A stretch of DNA of 64,000 nucleotides from Thiomonas bhubaneswarensis (GCF_001418255.1 NZ_LIPV01000001.1:477232-541231); one strand, 5' to 3'. Counted from the first letter of the stretch, positions 28,190 to 37,683 are shown. Notes: generated by a model from the sequence alone, not told the origin. Made by a program: numbers and translations.

Positions 28190-28217
28190 GCCGTAGCCCC
28201 AGGGCTGCGGCGCTTTT
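28190..28217 (+). terminator. Rho-independent terminator after the BON gene
   Basis: The GC-rich stem formed by GCCGTAGCCC and GGGCTGCGGC (one G-T pair, very short loop) is followed by GCTTTTCTT. It lies 85 bases after the BON-domain stop and in front of the convergent MBL-fold gene. The T-run is short, so termination may be partial. Confidence 0.55.
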
Positions 28218-28228
28218 CTTACGCTGGC

Positions 28229-28867
28229 TCAGGTGCCACCCACGAAAGGATTGCTGCGTCTTTCCTCACCGAAGGTCGATTCCGGCCCGTGACCGGGGAT
28301 GAACACGGTGTCGTCGCCCATCGGCCACAACTTGCCGGTGATGCTGTCGATGAGTTGCTGGTGGTTGCCGCCGGGAAAGTCGGTGCGGCCGATCGAGCCT
28401 GCAAACAGCACGTCCCCCACCCAGCAGCGCCGAGCCTCGGGCTGGTGAAACACCACGTGGCCCGGCGTGTGGCCGGGGCAGTGGCGCACGCTGAACGCCA
28501 GCGAGCCGAGCTGCAGGGTGTCGCCGTCGGCCAGCCAGCGATCGGGCGTGAACGCCCGCGCGGGCGGAAAGCCGAACATCTGCGCCTGTTGCGGCAGGGC
28601 GTCGATCCAGAACTGATCGACCGGATGCGGCCCGACGATGGGCACGCCCGCGCGTTGCGCCACCTCAGCCGCGGCCCCGGCGTGGTCGATGTGCGCGTGG
28701 GTGAGCCAGATCTCGCGCAACTGCACCCCGGCCTCGCGCACCGCCTGCATCAATCGATCGGGCTCGCCGCCCGGATCGGTCAAGACGGCGTCGCCCGTGA
28801 CGTTATCCCACAGGAGGCAGGCGTTTTGGGCAAAGGCGGTGACCGGAAGAATGCGGTACTGGAGCAT
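28229..28867 (-). CDS. MBL-fold metallohydrolase (glyoxalase II-like)
   Basis: A 212-residue metallo-beta-lactamase-fold hydrolase. The metal motif THAHIDHAG (HxHxDH), the later histidine in CPGHTPGH, the aspartate in WVGDVLFAGSIGRTD and the final FIPGHGP are all present, so both metal sites should be complete. Such YcbL/GloB-like enzymes hydrolyse thioesters such as hydroxyacylglutathione. The start MLQYRILPV at 28867 fits the family; the upstream part of the open frame does not. It is convergent to the BON-domain gene. Confidence 0.88.
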   Translation of the reverse strand: MLQYRILPVTAFAQNACLLWDNVTGDAVLTDPGGEPDRLMQAVREAGVQLREIWLTHAHIDHAGAAAEVAQRAGVPIVGPHPVDQFWIDALPQQAQMFGFPPARAFTPDRWLADGDTLQLGSLAFSVRHCPGHTPGHVVFHQPEARRCWVGDVLFAGSIGRTDFPGGNHQQLIDSITGKLWPMGDDTVFIPGHGPESTFGEERRSNPFVGGT

Positions 28868-29305
28868 GGAGAACTTCGTCGTGGAGGGCGCGCGGCGCCA
28901 CTCGCGCCACGCTGGGATTGAAGCACGAGGACAGAGGAACCGTACACCGGGCTTCTTTACATTTACCATGCGCTATCTGTCGATGATGGCGACGTTCATC
29001 ACAACGGCATCGAAGTTGTCTTGTCATTTGTTTTGCAACGACTCGTGGAGGCAGGATGACGTTTAGTGCAGCGTTTCACGCTATCTGGAACATAAAACCG
29101 CGTCTTTGGCGCCAGTGCGGCGTTGCAAATCCGCGCGATACCTCCGGGTATCGCTGTGGTTTGCGCCTTGCCCTGACGCCAAATCCATCGGTTTTCTTTG
29201 CTCCATCAAACGTGAAACACTGCACCAGGCCAATCGACTTTCCCCGCCTTCCGGGCGCGACGCCCGGCCACGGCTTCTGAGCCGTCCTTTCGAACGGACA
29301 CGGCT
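28868..29305. other. Intergenic region upstream of the GGDEF-EAL gene
   Basis: A 438-base divergent region. It holds two perfect hairpins: GCGATACC-TCCG-GGTATCGC (29135-29154), closed by a stable UNCG-type tetraloop, and CCGGGCG-CGA-CGCCCGG (29251-29267). Both would be in the leader of the downstream gene if transcription starts far upstream. No coding region with recognisable features and no clear promoter was found. Confidence 0.5.
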
Positions 29306-32080
29306 TTGGAAACGCTCCCCCCTCTCCTTGCCCAGGCGCTGGAAAAGGACGACACCCAGTCCGAGCGCACCCACCTGCAGCGGCTGCAGCGGCTGTTCTT
29401 CGCCGGTTACGTCGCGGTCGTCCTGGTCACGCTGGCGCTGTTCGGTCTTTACGCCCTGCAACACTGGCGCAACGAACGACAAAAGCTGAACCATCGCCTG
29501 GCCTTCGACACCCAACTGCTGGCGGGCGCCACCGACGGGCGGCTGCAGCAATACGCCGTTCTCTCGGACAGTCTGGCGCTGAGCATCCGGCGCGACCCGC
29601 AGTTGTTGGGCGATGCGTCTGCGCTGCAAGGCCGTTTGCGTCAGGCGCAGGCCACGGTCAAGGGCATCGCGGTCATCCGCGTCGTGGGTGCAGACGGCCA
29701 GGTCCTGGGGTCGACTGCCGAGCTCGGCCCCCGCTTCGAGATGCGCAACAACCCGCTGATCTGGGCCCAGCTGCTCGACGCCCGGCAGAGCGGGCGCATG
29801 GTGGTGGGCCCGCTCGTGCCCGTGGCCGCGCTGAAACGACGGGTCTTGCCCCAACTGCTGTTCTACCCGGCCAGCGGCAACGCTCCAGAGTTCTGGATCG
29901 GCATCGGCATCGAACGCACGGCGTTCAACAGCCTCTGGATCAGTCTGGCTCGGCAGAATCACCGGCTCGATGCCTTGCGCGAAGCCGAGGCGTTTCTTCT
30001 GGTGCGTCAGGATGGCTACGTGCTGGCACGCTGGCCGGATGTCCCCAGCGACCGCATCGACGCCTTCTACGGCCACCCGCAGACCGGCGCGCTGGTGCGC
30101 TCCCTGCAGGATCATCCCGACAAAGCGGAGATGCCCTTCACGGGCGTGGTGCGTTCGATCGACCAGACCCGAGTGGGATACTGGACACGCATGCAGCCCG
30201 ATCTGGCCGTGGCGGTGTCGCAGCCATCCTCGACCCAGGTCGCGGCGTACTGGGCCTCGCTGATTCCCACCCTGGTGGCGGCTCTGGCGCTGCTGGCCGT
30301 GCTGACCCTGACGTATCTGCTGATTCGCCGGCGCATGCAGGCCGAGTCGCTGGCCATCGACGAGCGGCACCAGACCCTGCTGTCGTACAACGACCACCTG
30401 CGCCAGCTGGCCGAACGCGACTACCTCACCAAGCTGCCCAACCGCCGCTATCTGATGGCCCGGCTTGGCCGACTGTGCGATGCCGCGCAGCGAGAACGCG
30501 GGCAGCGATTCGCGGTGGGCATCCTCGATCTCGACGACTTCAAGCGCGTCAACGACACCTACGGTCATCAGGAGGGCGACCAGTTTCTGAAGATTCAGGC
30601 GTCCAAACTGCAGAACGTGCTGCGCGACGACGACGTGCTGGTGCGGCTGGGCGGCGACGAGTTCGCCGTCATCCTGCACAACATCGCGCAGGAACGCGAT
30701 GCCCTCGCCGCCTGCCAGCGCCTGCTCGACAGTGCGCGCGCCCTGATCGAGCTCAGCAACCAGAGCGCCATCCAGGTCACCGCCAGTCTGGGTCTGGCCA
30801 TCTGGCCCGACGACGGCACCGAGCCCGATGCCCTGCTGCGCCACGCCGACCAGGCGATGTACGCCGCCAAGCAGGACGGCAAGAACCTCCTGCGACGCTA
30901 TCAGCCCGAGATGGAGGCCCAGGCCCAGGCGCTTCAGAACGCCTACGACCTGCTGGAACAGGCGCTGAGCCAGCAGTGGCTCAGCCTGCACTACCAGCCC
31001 ATTCTTTGCATCAACGGCGCCGAGGCTGGACGCATCACCGGGGTGGAGGCGCTGCTGCGCATTCGCCACCCCGAGCAGGGCGTGCTCGCCGCGCAGAGTT
31101 TCATCAGCGCGCTCGATGCGCCGCATCTGGCGCGCCCCGTCGGCCGCTGGGTGCTGCAGCAGGCCATGGGCCAGGCGCAGTACTGGAATGCGCAAGGCCT
31201 CAACCTGGGCATGATGGTCAACATCAGCGCGGTGCACTTCCTCTCGCCGGACTGGCTCGACGATCTGAACGAGGCGCTCACCGCCCATCCCGGGCTGCAA
31301 CCGGCGCAGGTCAAGATCGAGATCACCGAATCGGGCGCCCTGCGCGACCTCGACGTGGCGGCAAGAGTGATGATGCAAAGCACCCATGCCGGGGTGCGCA
31401 TCGCCCTCGATGACTTCGGCCAGGGCGAAACCACGCTGCGCTATCTGCAGCGCCTGCCCGCGCACACCATCAAGATCGACCAGAGCTTCGTGCGCGACAT
31501 GATCGACGATCCGCACGACTACGCCATCGTCGTCGGCCTGCTCGACATGGCGACCCTGCTCGGTCTGGTGACGGTGGCCGAAGGTGTGGAGGGCGAAGGT
31601 GCCATGCAATTGCTCGCCTCGCTGGGCTGCACCCATGTGCAAGGCTATGGCATCGCCCGCCCCATGCCCGCCGAGGCATTGCCAGGCTGGGTGGCACAGT
31701 GGTCGCCCCCGTCTCTGCCCAAGCCCGTCATGCGGGTCATGCCCAACCTGCCAGAAATCCAGCGGCAACGCTTCACGCGGCTGTTCGCGGCCTTGGAAGG
31801 CAAGGGCAGCTTTCCGCAATACGTCACACCGCTCGATGCCGAGCGTTACTGCCACCTCGGCCAGTGGCTGAGCGGGTCGGGACAGTTTTTCTACGGCACC
31901 GATCCGCGCTACGCCGATTTCCACCGCCGTCACGCACTGATCCACGAGCTGGCCCGCCGCGCCCACGCCGCCGCCGAGACCGGCGACCACGCACTGGCCC
32001 TGCAGCTTGCGACCGAAGCCCAGAACGTCAACGATGCGCTGCTGCAGGATCTGCGGGCGCTGGCAAACCCGGCGCCCTAG
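29306..32080 (+). CDS. Membrane GGDEF-EAL cyclic-di-GMP enzyme with C-terminal CZB domain
   Basis: A 924-residue protein. Membrane segments near 30-50 and 315-340 flank a periplasmic sensor domain of Cache type. A GGDEF domain follows with the active motif RLGGDEF (near 447) and DLDDFKRVNDTYGH. The EAL domain has EALLRIRHP (Glu581), NISAVHF, EITESG, DDFGQG and KIDQSFV, so the phosphodiesterase site looks intact. The last ~120 residues resemble a chemoreceptor zinc-binding (CZB) domain: YCHLGQWLSG, then DFHRRHALIHELA. The protein could make and degrade cyclic-di-GMP under periplasmic and zinc-like or redox control. The start is TTG 29306; no in-frame ATG lies nearby. Confidence 0.88.
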   Translation: METLPPLLAQALEKDDTQSERTHLQRLQRLFFAGYVAVVLVTLALFGLYALQHWRNERQKLNHRLAFDTQLLAGATDGRLQQYAVLSDSLALSIRRDPQLLGDASALQGRLRQAQATVKGIAVIRVVGADGQVLGSTAELGPRFEMRNNPLIWAQLLDARQSGRMVVGPLVPVAALKRRVLPQLLFYPASGNAPEFWIGIGIERTAFNSLWISLARQNHRLDALREAEAFLLVRQDGYVLARWPDVPSDRIDAFYGHPQTGALVRSLQDHPDKAEMPFTGVVRSIDQTRVGYWTRMQPDLAVAVSQPSSTQVAAYWASLIPTLVAALALLAVLTLTYLLIRRRMQAESLAIDERHQTLLSYNDHLRQLAERDYLTKLPNRRYLMARLGRLCDAAQRERGQRFAVGILDLDDFKRVNDTYGHQEGDQFLKIQASKLQNVLRDDDVLVRLGGDEFAVILHNIAQERDALAACQRLLDSARALIELSNQSAIQVTASLGLAIWPDDGTEPDALLRHADQAMYAAKQDGKNLLRRYQPEMEAQAQALQNAYDLLEQALSQQWLSLHYQPILCINGAEAGRITGVEALLRIRHPEQGVLAAQSFISALDAPHLARPVGRWVLQQAMGQAQYWNAQGLNLGMMVNISAVHFLSPDWLDDLNEALTAHPGLQPAQVKIEITESGALRDLDVAARVMMQSTHAGVRIALDDFGQGETTLRYLQRLPAHTIKIDQSFVRDMIDDPHDYAIVVGLLDMATLLGLVTVAEGVEGEGAMQLLASLGCTHVQGYGIARPMPAEALPGWVAQWSPPSLPKPVMRVMPNLPEIQRQRFTRLFAALEGKGSFPQYVTPLDAERYCHLGQWLSGSGQFFYGTDPRYADFHRRHALIHELARRAHAAAETGDHALALQLATEAQNVNDALLQDLRALANPAP

Positions 32081-32190
32081 GGCGACGCCTGAATACGTCC
32101 CCCTGCTGAGGGGGATGAAGCGACTGGAGCCGCCCCATAGACTGGGTCGCGTCCGTTTCGTCCGCCATCGCCGTTCGTCCATGCCCTGCC

Positions 32191-33996
32191 ATGTTCCGCC
32201 TGTCCCAGCGCCCAGATCGACGCGGCACGAGCCGTGCAGGGTTGCTGTTGCTGGGCGTGATGCTCGTGCTGTTGCTGAGCGCCTGCTCCCAGGCTGGCGC
32301 CGTGGGCGACGATCCGCCTGTGGTCGTTCTGGTGCCGACCGACCTCGGTCATCAAGACCTGCGGCCAGCGCTGCGGGTCTACCCGGAATCCGGGCGACGG
32401 CTGGAGCCGAACGCCGTCGCCGCCTTGCCCGATGCCCGGTTCCGGCGGGTCGACGGCGGCAATCTGGGCATCAGCGACGACGCCACCTGGGTGCGAATAC
32501 GGCTGTTCCGCAGCGCCCAGGCACCAAGTCAGTTGGTGCTGCAACTCGGGCGCCCGGTCTGGCGCGAGGCGCAGGCCTATCTGCTGCCGACCGACCTGGC
32601 GAACGCCGACAGCGACCGCCCCTCCGGCATCGGGCAGCTGCGCGTTTTGCATTCGCGCTACACCGCCTATGCCTTCGATCTGCCCGAGGGGTCGAGCACG
32701 CTGTTGATGCGCGTAGCGCAATACGGCGGGTTCACCCCCGAATTTCAGCTCTGGGACGCCGCTGCCTTCCGCCAGCATACGGTCGATGACGCGCTGCTCC
32801 AGGGGCTGTTCTACGGCATGACCTTCGCGCTGCTGCTCTTCAACGCCTTTCTGTTTCTCAGCACCCGCGACCGGGCCTATTTCGCCTACATGCTGTGGCA
32901 AACGGCCACGCTGTTCTACATGCTGGCGATTTCCGGCGTAGGCCAGCACCAGCTCTGGCCGGGCATGCCCATCTGGAACGGCATCGGCCTGGTGGGCGGA
33001 CTGGCGCTGATGTGCGCCGGAGGGCTGTATTTCATTCGTACCTATCTGCTGCTGCCGCGCTTCGCGCCGCGCACCGATCTGGTCATGCAGGTCGTGCAGT
33101 GGCTGGGCATCACCCTGGCCGTGGCGGTGCTGCTGCCCCACGGCGACTGGCTGCTCATTCCCGCGCAGATGGTCGCCGCGGCCTCGCTGATCCTCATCGC
33201 GTGGGCGGCGCTCCTGCGCTGGAAGCAGCACTTCATTCCCGCCATGATCCTGCTGGTCAGCCTGCTGCCGCTGCTGTTCGTCGGCTTTGCCAATATCGGC
33301 CGCACCTTGGGCTGGCTGCCCGAGACCTTCCTCACCTCCGACGCACTGCAATGGGTCTTGGTCCTGCTGGCCCTGGTGTTGACCTACGGCCTATCGGTGC
33401 GCGTGGCGCAGTTGCGCGAGCGCGCGACCAGGCTGCAGGATCTGCTGCTCAAAGACCCGCTCACCGGCCTGCTCAACCGCAACGGCCTTTTCGACTGCGG
33501 CCAGCGCCAGCTCGACCGCACGCAGGACAGCCAGGCCTTTGCCGCGGTGCTGTGGATCGATCTCGACGGCCTCAAGCGCATCAACGATGAGTTCGGCCAT
33601 GCTGCGGGCGATGCCTTGATCCAGGCAACCTCGGCGCGGCTGCGCGAGGCCTTCGGGCCGGACGCGGCCTGCGCCCGGCTGGGCGGCGACGAGTTCGCCG
33701 TAGTGCTGCCTAACCTGCCCTCGCCGCGCTTGGCCGAGGAGCTTGCCGCGCATGTGCTCGAGCTGCTGCGCGCGCCTTACGCCTTGTCCGGCCGCGAGTT
33801 CCGCGCCTCGGGCAGCATCGGCGTGGCGCTGTATCCGGGCCATGCCCAGTCGCTGGAGGAATTGTTGCGCCAGGCCGATGTCGCCATGTATCACGCCAAG
33901 ACACGCGGCCGTGACACCTTCGTGGTGTGGGCGCCGGAAATGGAGGCGGACGTGCAGACCTCGCTGTTCCAGTTCACCCATCCCGGACGATCTTGA
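32191..33996 (+). CDS. 7TMR-DISM membrane diguanylate cyclase
   Basis: A 601-residue protein with an N-terminal hydrophobic, lipobox-like segment (LLLLSAC), a periplasmic 7TMR-DISM extracellular domain (about 45-200; ATWVRIRLF is typical), seven membrane helices (about 205-410) and a GGDEF domain. The active motif ARLGGDEFAVVLP lies near 495, and DLDGLKRINDEFGHAAGD precedes it. It should synthesise cyclic-di-GMP in response to a periplasmic ligand. It follows the GGDEF-EAL gene by 110 bases on the same strand, so the two may be co-regulated. Confidence 0.9.
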   Translation: MFRLSQRPDRRGTSRAGLLLLGVMLVLLLSACSQAGAVGDDPPVVVLVPTDLGHQDLRPALRVYPESGRRLEPNAVAALPDARFRRVDGGNLGISDDATWVRIRLFRSAQAPSQLVLQLGRPVWREAQAYLLPTDLANADSDRPSGIGQLRVLHSRYTAYAFDLPEGSSTLLMRVAQYGGFTPEFQLWDAAAFRQHTVDDALLQGLFYGMTFALLLFNAFLFLSTRDRAYFAYMLWQTATLFYMLAISGVGQHQLWPGMPIWNGIGLVGGLALMCAGGLYFIRTYLLLPRFAPRTDLVMQVVQWLGITLAVAVLLPHGDWLLIPAQMVAAASLILIAWAALLRWKQHFIPAMILLVSLLPLLFVGFANIGRTLGWLPETFLTSDALQWVLVLLALVLTYGLSVRVAQLRERATRLQDLLLKDPLTGLLNRNGLFDCGQRQLDRTQDSQAFAAVLWIDLDGLKRINDEFGHAAGDALIQATSARLREAFGPDAACARLGGDEFAVVLPNLPSPRLAEELAAHVLELLRAPYALSGREFRASGSIGVALYPGHAQSLEELLRQADVAMYHAKTRGRDTFVVWAPEMEADVQTSLFQFTHPGRS

Positions 33997-34077
33997 ACCC
34001 CTTCGCGCCGCAGGGCTGTTGTGGACACGCGCGGCAAAGCCCCGCACACTTGCCGCAAACAACACAGGGAGACAACC

Positions 34078-34455
34078 ATGATCCGATCGATCTGCGGCGC
34101 GCCGCGCGCCCTCGGCAAGTGCGGCTTGGCCACCGTCATGGCGCTTGCGGCGTGGCACCCGGCCCAGGCAGCCGACACCGCGGCACCGCATGCGCTGCCC
34201 CCGCTGCTCGCGGGCGCCAACGTGGCGCAGGGACAGAAGTTCTACACCGACCTCAAATGCGCCGCCTGTCATGCCGAGCGCATGATGGGCTCGACTTCGG
34301 CGATGTACACCCGCCCGGATCTCAAGGTGCACAACCCCAAGCAGCTATTGGCTTTCACGCAGATGTGCGTCACCCAGCTCAACCACGACCTGTTTCCAGA
34401 AGAGGTCAAGGACATCGCGGCCTACCTCAACCAGACGTATTACAAGTTCAAGTAG
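34078..34455 (+). CDS. Small periplasmic cytochrome c
   Basis: A 125-residue class I-like cytochrome c with a signal peptide ending AQA (about residue 31) and one haem site C61-AAC-H65. Met residues after the haem site (as in ERMMGS and TQMCVTQ) could supply the sixth ligand. GGGAGA lies seven bases before ATG 34078. The C-terminus DIAAYLNQTYYKF is the typical last helix. Its redox partner is unknown; a periplasmic electron carrier role is inferred. It ends six bases from the convergent exbD. Confidence 0.9.
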   Translation: MIRSICGAPRALGKCGLATVMALAAWHPAQAADTAAPHALPPLLAGANVAQGQKFYTDLKCAACHAERMMGSTSAMYTRPDLKVHNPKQLLAFTQMCVTQLNHDLFPEEVKDIAAYLNQTYYKFK

Positions 34456-34461
34456 CGGCGA

Positions 34462-34902
34462 TCACCGCGTGGCGGCCGATGCGGCGCCGGTCGGCTGTTG
34501 GGTGATGAGACCGATGCGGCTCAGGCCGGCGCTCTGTGCCGCGCCCATCACCTGCGCCACGTCGCCGTAGGGCACGGCGGCATCGGCGCTAATGTGAACC
34601 TCGGTCTTGTCCGACTGCCGCGCTGCTTCGGCAAAGCGCGCCTTGAGCTGGACCAGAGTGATCGCCTTGTCGCCGAGATAGAGCTGGCCGTCCTTGCGCA
34701 GCCCCACATCGAGCACCGTGGGCACCTGCTGCGCCGCCGGGGCCTCGACCTTGGGCAGATCGAGCTTCAGACTGCCGGTGAGCAGGGGCGCGGTGATGAT
34801 GAAAATCACCAGCAGCACGAGCATGACGTCGATCAGCGGCGTCATGTTGATGTCGCTCATCGCCTCGCCATCATCACCCTGATCGAAACGGCCGAAGCTC
34901 AT
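34462..34902 (-). CDS. exbD: ExbD/TolR-type biopolymer transport protein
   Basis: A 146-residue proton-channel partner protein. It has a cytoplasmic start, one membrane helix containing the essential aspartate (MTPLIDVMLVLLVIFIITAP) and a periplasmic domain. With ExbB it converts the proton gradient into force for outer-membrane transport (TonB) or, as TolR, for cell-envelope maintenance. Sequence alone does not separate these roles. Four bases separate it from exbB. The dapB-exbB-exbD linkage is common in Burkholderiales. Confidence 0.88.
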   Translation of the reverse strand: MSFGRFDQGDDGEAMSDINMTPLIDVMLVLLVIFIITAPLLTGSLKLDLPKVEAPAAQQVPTVLDVGLRKDGQLYLGDKAITLVQLKARFAEAARQSDKTEVHISADAAVPYGDVAQVMGAAQSAGLSRIGLITQQPTGAASAATR

Positions 34903-34906
34903 GGAC

Positions 34907-35560
34907 TCAAAGCGCCGGATTGGTGGCGAGCAGGCGCTGCAGGTCGTGGGCGAAGCCTTCGAGCTCGCCCTGCACGCGGCGGGCGCGCTTGCTCAGCGCG
35001 TTGTAGGCCAGCACGGCGGGGATGGCCACCGCCAGACCGGCCGCCGTCATGATGAGGGTTTCGCCGACCGGCCCCGCCACCTTGTCCACGCTGATCTGAC
35101 CGCTGGCGGCAATGGCGGTGAGCGCGTGGTAGATGCCCCAGACCGTGCCGAACAGGCCGACGAACGGCGCGGTGCTACCCACGCTGGCGAGCAGCACGTG
35201 CCCGGCCTGCAGCCGCCGCTGCGCCGCCTGCAGCGCGTCACGCAATTCACGCGTGACGCGATCTTCGTGCGACTGCCAGCGATGCGCGGTATCGGGTCGC
35301 GCCAGCTTCGAGGCGGTATCGGCCATGAGGCTGGACAGACCATCGGGGTCGGCCGCCTGCGCCGCGGCTGCAGCCTGCAGCGCCGAGGCCGCGCCCCAGT
35401 AGGCGGCAATGCCCGCGGGCACGCGCCGCGTGGCGCGCCACAGCAAGGCGGTCTTCCAAAGAATGACGAACCAGCTCGCCACCGACATGGCCAGCAGCAC
35501 CAGCGCGACCAGATGGCTGAGCGCGTCGCCCTGCTGCCAGAACTGTGCAAGCCCCCCCAT
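34907..35560 (-). CDS. exbB: ExbB/TolQ/MotA-type proton channel protein
   Basis: A 217-residue three-helix membrane protein. Helix 1 is in the first 40 residues (LVALVLLAMSVASWFVILWK). The diagnostic segment APFVGLFGTVWGIYHAL precedes helix 2, and GPVGETLIMTAAGLAVAIPAVLAYN forms helix 3. It forms the pentameric channel that works with ExbD. The start is ATG 35560, eight bases from the dapB stop. The cytoplasmic loop is Ala-rich. It could equally be TolQ; no tonB or tolA is in the window. Confidence 0.88.
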   Translation of the reverse strand: MGGLAQFWQQGDALSHLVALVLLAMSVASWFVILWKTALLWRATRRVPAGIAAYWGAASALQAAAAAQAADPDGLSSLMADTASKLARPDTAHRWQSHEDRVTRELRDALQAAQRRLQAGHVLLASVGSTAPFVGLFGTVWGIYHALTAIAASGQISVDKVAGPVGETLIMTAAGLAVAIPAVLAYNALSKRARRVQGELEGFAHDLQRLLATNPAL

Positions 35561-35568
35561 GCGCCAGT

Positions 35569-36414
35569 TCAGTTCTTGAAGCCCAGCACGTCCTGCATGT
35601 CGTACAAACCATGCGGGCGGGCGGCGAGAAAGCGCACGGCGCGCAGACTGCCCTGGGCATAAGTGGCGCGGCTGCTCGACTTGTGCGTGATTTCGATGCG
35701 CTCGCCGGTGCCAGCGAACAGCACGGTGTGATCGCCGACGATGTCGCCGCCTCGCACGGTGGCGAAACCGATGGTGGACGGATCGCGCTCGCCTGTCACG
35801 CCTTCGCGGCCATAGACGGCGCATTGCTTGAGATCGCGCCCCAGCGCGCCCGCGACGATCTCGCCCATTTTCAGCGCCGTGCCCGAGGGCGCGTCCACCT
35901 TGTGGCGATGATGGGCTTCGATGATCTCGATGTCATAGCCCTGCGCCAGCGCGCGCGCGGCCTGCTCCAACAGCTTGAACACCACGTTGACGCCGATGCT
36001 CATATTGGGCGCCATGACGATGGCGATGCGCTGCGAGGCGGCGCGGATGCGGGCGAGCTGCGCGTCGTCGAAGCCGGTCGTGCCGATCACCATGGCCACG
36101 CCAGCGGCCTCACAAGCGGCCAGATGCGCCATGGTGCCTTCGGGCCGGGTGAAATCGATGAAAAAGCGGGCGTGCTGCAGCGCGGCGTAAAGATCGGAGC
36201 GGATGGCCACCCCGGTGTGCACCCCTGCGAAGGCGCCGGCATCCTGCCCGAGCGCGGGGCTGCCGGGCATGTCGAGCGCCGCGCTGACGCTGCAATCGGG
36301 CGCGGCCAGCACGGCCTCAATGAGGGTGCGGCCCATGCGGCCACTGGCACCGGCAATGGCGATGCGATGGGGTTCGGGCTGCGGTGTGGTCATACGGTGT
36401 GGGGGGAGGCTCAT
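35569..36414 (-). CDS. dapB: 4-hydroxy-tetrahydrodipicolinate reductase
   Basis: DapB catalyses the second committed step of lysine and meso-diaminopimelate synthesis, feeding peptidoglycan. The 281-residue product has the NAD(P) motif [10 protein letters not shown], the catalytic stretch [16 protein letters not shown] and the strand [11 protein letters not shown] 36414 overlaps the bamE stop (ATGA), indicating coupled translation; ATG 36393 is a second possibility. The product carries all expected motifs. It lies between bamE and exbB in one minus-strand operon. Confidence 0.95.
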   Translation of the reverse strand: MSLPPHRMTTPQPEPHRIAIAGASGRMGRTLIEAVLAAPDCSVSAALDMPGSPALGQDAGAFAGVHTGVAIRSDLYAALQHARFFIDFTRPEGTMAHLAACEAAGVAMVIGTTGFDDAQLARIRAASQRIAIVMAPNMSIGVNVVFKLLEQAARALAQGYDIEIIEAHHRHKVDAPSGTALKMGEIVAGALGRDLKQCAVYGREGVTGERDPSTIGFATVRGGDIVGDHTVLFAGTGERIEITHKSSSRATYAQGSLRAVRFLAARPHGLYDMQDVLGFKN

Positions 36415-37085
36415 TGCGCGGCGGGCGCGGAGACGCTGGCGGCAGGCGCCGCGCTCTGCAGGGCGGCGATTTCGGACGGCGGCGCATACACGGTGAGATT
36501 GCCGGGCTGCGACGCTGCGGCCTGCGGCCGCTTGGTTTGGTCGAACTTCTTCTCGGCTGCGGCGATCTCGGCCTGCAACTGCGCTTCGGTCAACGACTTG
36601 GGTTTGCGCCCGCCGTCGCGAAGGGAGTTAATCTGGGCGACGAACTCTTCCTCGGAAGGCAGCGGGTCGCCATCGGCGCGCAGCATCTTGCCGTCCTTGT
36701 CGAAATAGACGGTGAAGCGGCGCACGATCGGAGCTTGATAACCCTGGCGCAGGCTGAACACATATTCCCAGCGGTTCTGGTTGAAAACGGTTTGCAGCAG
36801 CGGCGTGCCCATGATGGCCTGCACCTGCTCCTTGGTCATGCCCGGCTTGAGCTCCTCGGCCATTTCACGCGAGACGAAGTTGCCCTGAATGACATCGGCA
36901 CGGAAGGGCTTGAACATCGAGGTCATGTCGCGCTGGGCTGCCATGTTGCCGCAACCGGCCAGCAAGGCCGTTGCGCTGACCGCCAGGGCCAGGGCCGCCA
37001 GAGCGGCGCCTCGCCGCCCGCCGGACGGCTGGCGTCGGCTCGGTTCAATCGGTTGGGGGGTGCGCAATGAGGGAGAAAACCGCAT
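36411..37085 (-). CDS. bamE: Outer-membrane assembly lipoprotein BamE, extended
   Basis: BamE is a lipoprotein of the complex that folds outer-membrane beta-barrels. The 224-residue product has a signal peptide with the lipobox LLAGC (following ALAVSATA) and a BamE core ([28 protein letters not shown] and [12 protein letters not shown]). A long Glu/Lys/Ala-rich tail of about 90 residues ([10 protein letters not shown] then an Ala/Pro-rich end) follows, which the 113-residue E. coli protein lacks. ATG 37085 is used; ATG 37127 is possible. It is divergent from fur, the conserved arrangement in betaproteobacteria. Confidence 0.92.
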   Translation of the reverse strand: MRFSPSLRTPQPIEPSRRQPSGGRRGAALAALALAVSATALLAGCGNMAAQRDMTSMFKPFRADVIQGNFVSREMAEELKPGMTKEQVQAIMGTPLLQTVFNQNRWEYVFSLRQGYQAPIVRRFTVYFDKDGKMLRADGDPLPSEEEFVAQINSLRDGGRKPKSLTEAQLQAEIAAAEKKFDQTKRPQAAASQPGNLTVYAPPSEIAALQSAAPAASVSAPAAQ

Positions 37086-37160
37086 CGGGAATCTCGCGTG
37101 GTCAACGCGGCCGGGGTCGTTTAACATCGGCGCATTCTACGCAATGCAGTCCCGTTTCCT

Positions 37161-37634
37161 ATGGTTCAGAGCAATGCACAGGGTTTGCGCAACACCGGCC
37201 TGAAAGTGACTCAGCCGCGCCTGCGCATCCTGGAGATCTTCCAGAAAGGCACGCAACGCCACATGACGGCGGAAGACGTGTACCGCGTGCTGCTCGAAGA
37301 GCAACAAGACATCGGCCTGGCCACGGTTTACCGCGTGCTGACGCAGTTCGAGCAGGCGGGCATTCTGTTGCGCAGCAACTTCGAGTCGGGCAAGTCGGTG
37401 TTCGAAATCAACGAAGGCAAGCACCACGATCATCTGGTCTGCCTTGACTGCGGCCGGGTGGTGGAGTTCTTCGATCCCGAGATCGAACGGCGGCAGAAAA
37501 AAATCGCCAGCGAACACGGCTTCGAGCTGCAGGAGCATTCGCTCTCCCTTTACGCCAGCTGCGCCAAGAAGGCCGATTGCCCGCACTACAACAAGGCGGA
37601 TCACACTCCGCTGGCCGCGCGCCCGCAAGAGTAG
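37161..37634 (+). CDS. fur: Ferric uptake regulator
   Basis: Fur represses iron acquisition when bound to ferrous iron. The 157-residue product shows the winged-helix domain ([13 protein letters not shown] through [15 protein letters not shown]), the metal-binding [13 protein letters not shown] (His88-Cys97) and the C-terminal cysteine site CAKKADCPH. All metal ligands are present. The start ATG 37161 leaves about 75 bases to the divergent bamE start, so their promoters share a short region. It ends 49 bases from the convergent hprK. Confidence 0.97.
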   Translation: MVQSNAQGLRNTGLKVTQPRLRILEIFQKGTQRHMTAEDVYRVLLEEQQDIGLATVYRVLTQFEQAGILLRSNFESGKSVFEINEGKHHDHLVCLDCGRVVEFFDPEIERRQKKIASEHGFELQEHSLSLYASCAKKADCPHYNKADHTPLAARPQE

Positions 37635-37683
37635 GTACGTCGCGGGAGAAGCGCTGCGGCGTTCCCGCCTCGGCTGCTACAGC

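Noticed and set aside
29081-32182. Minus-strand frame of 1033 codons opposite the GGDEF-EAL gene
   Set aside because: The plus strand has complete GGDEF, EAL and CZB motifs; the antisense product resembles no family.
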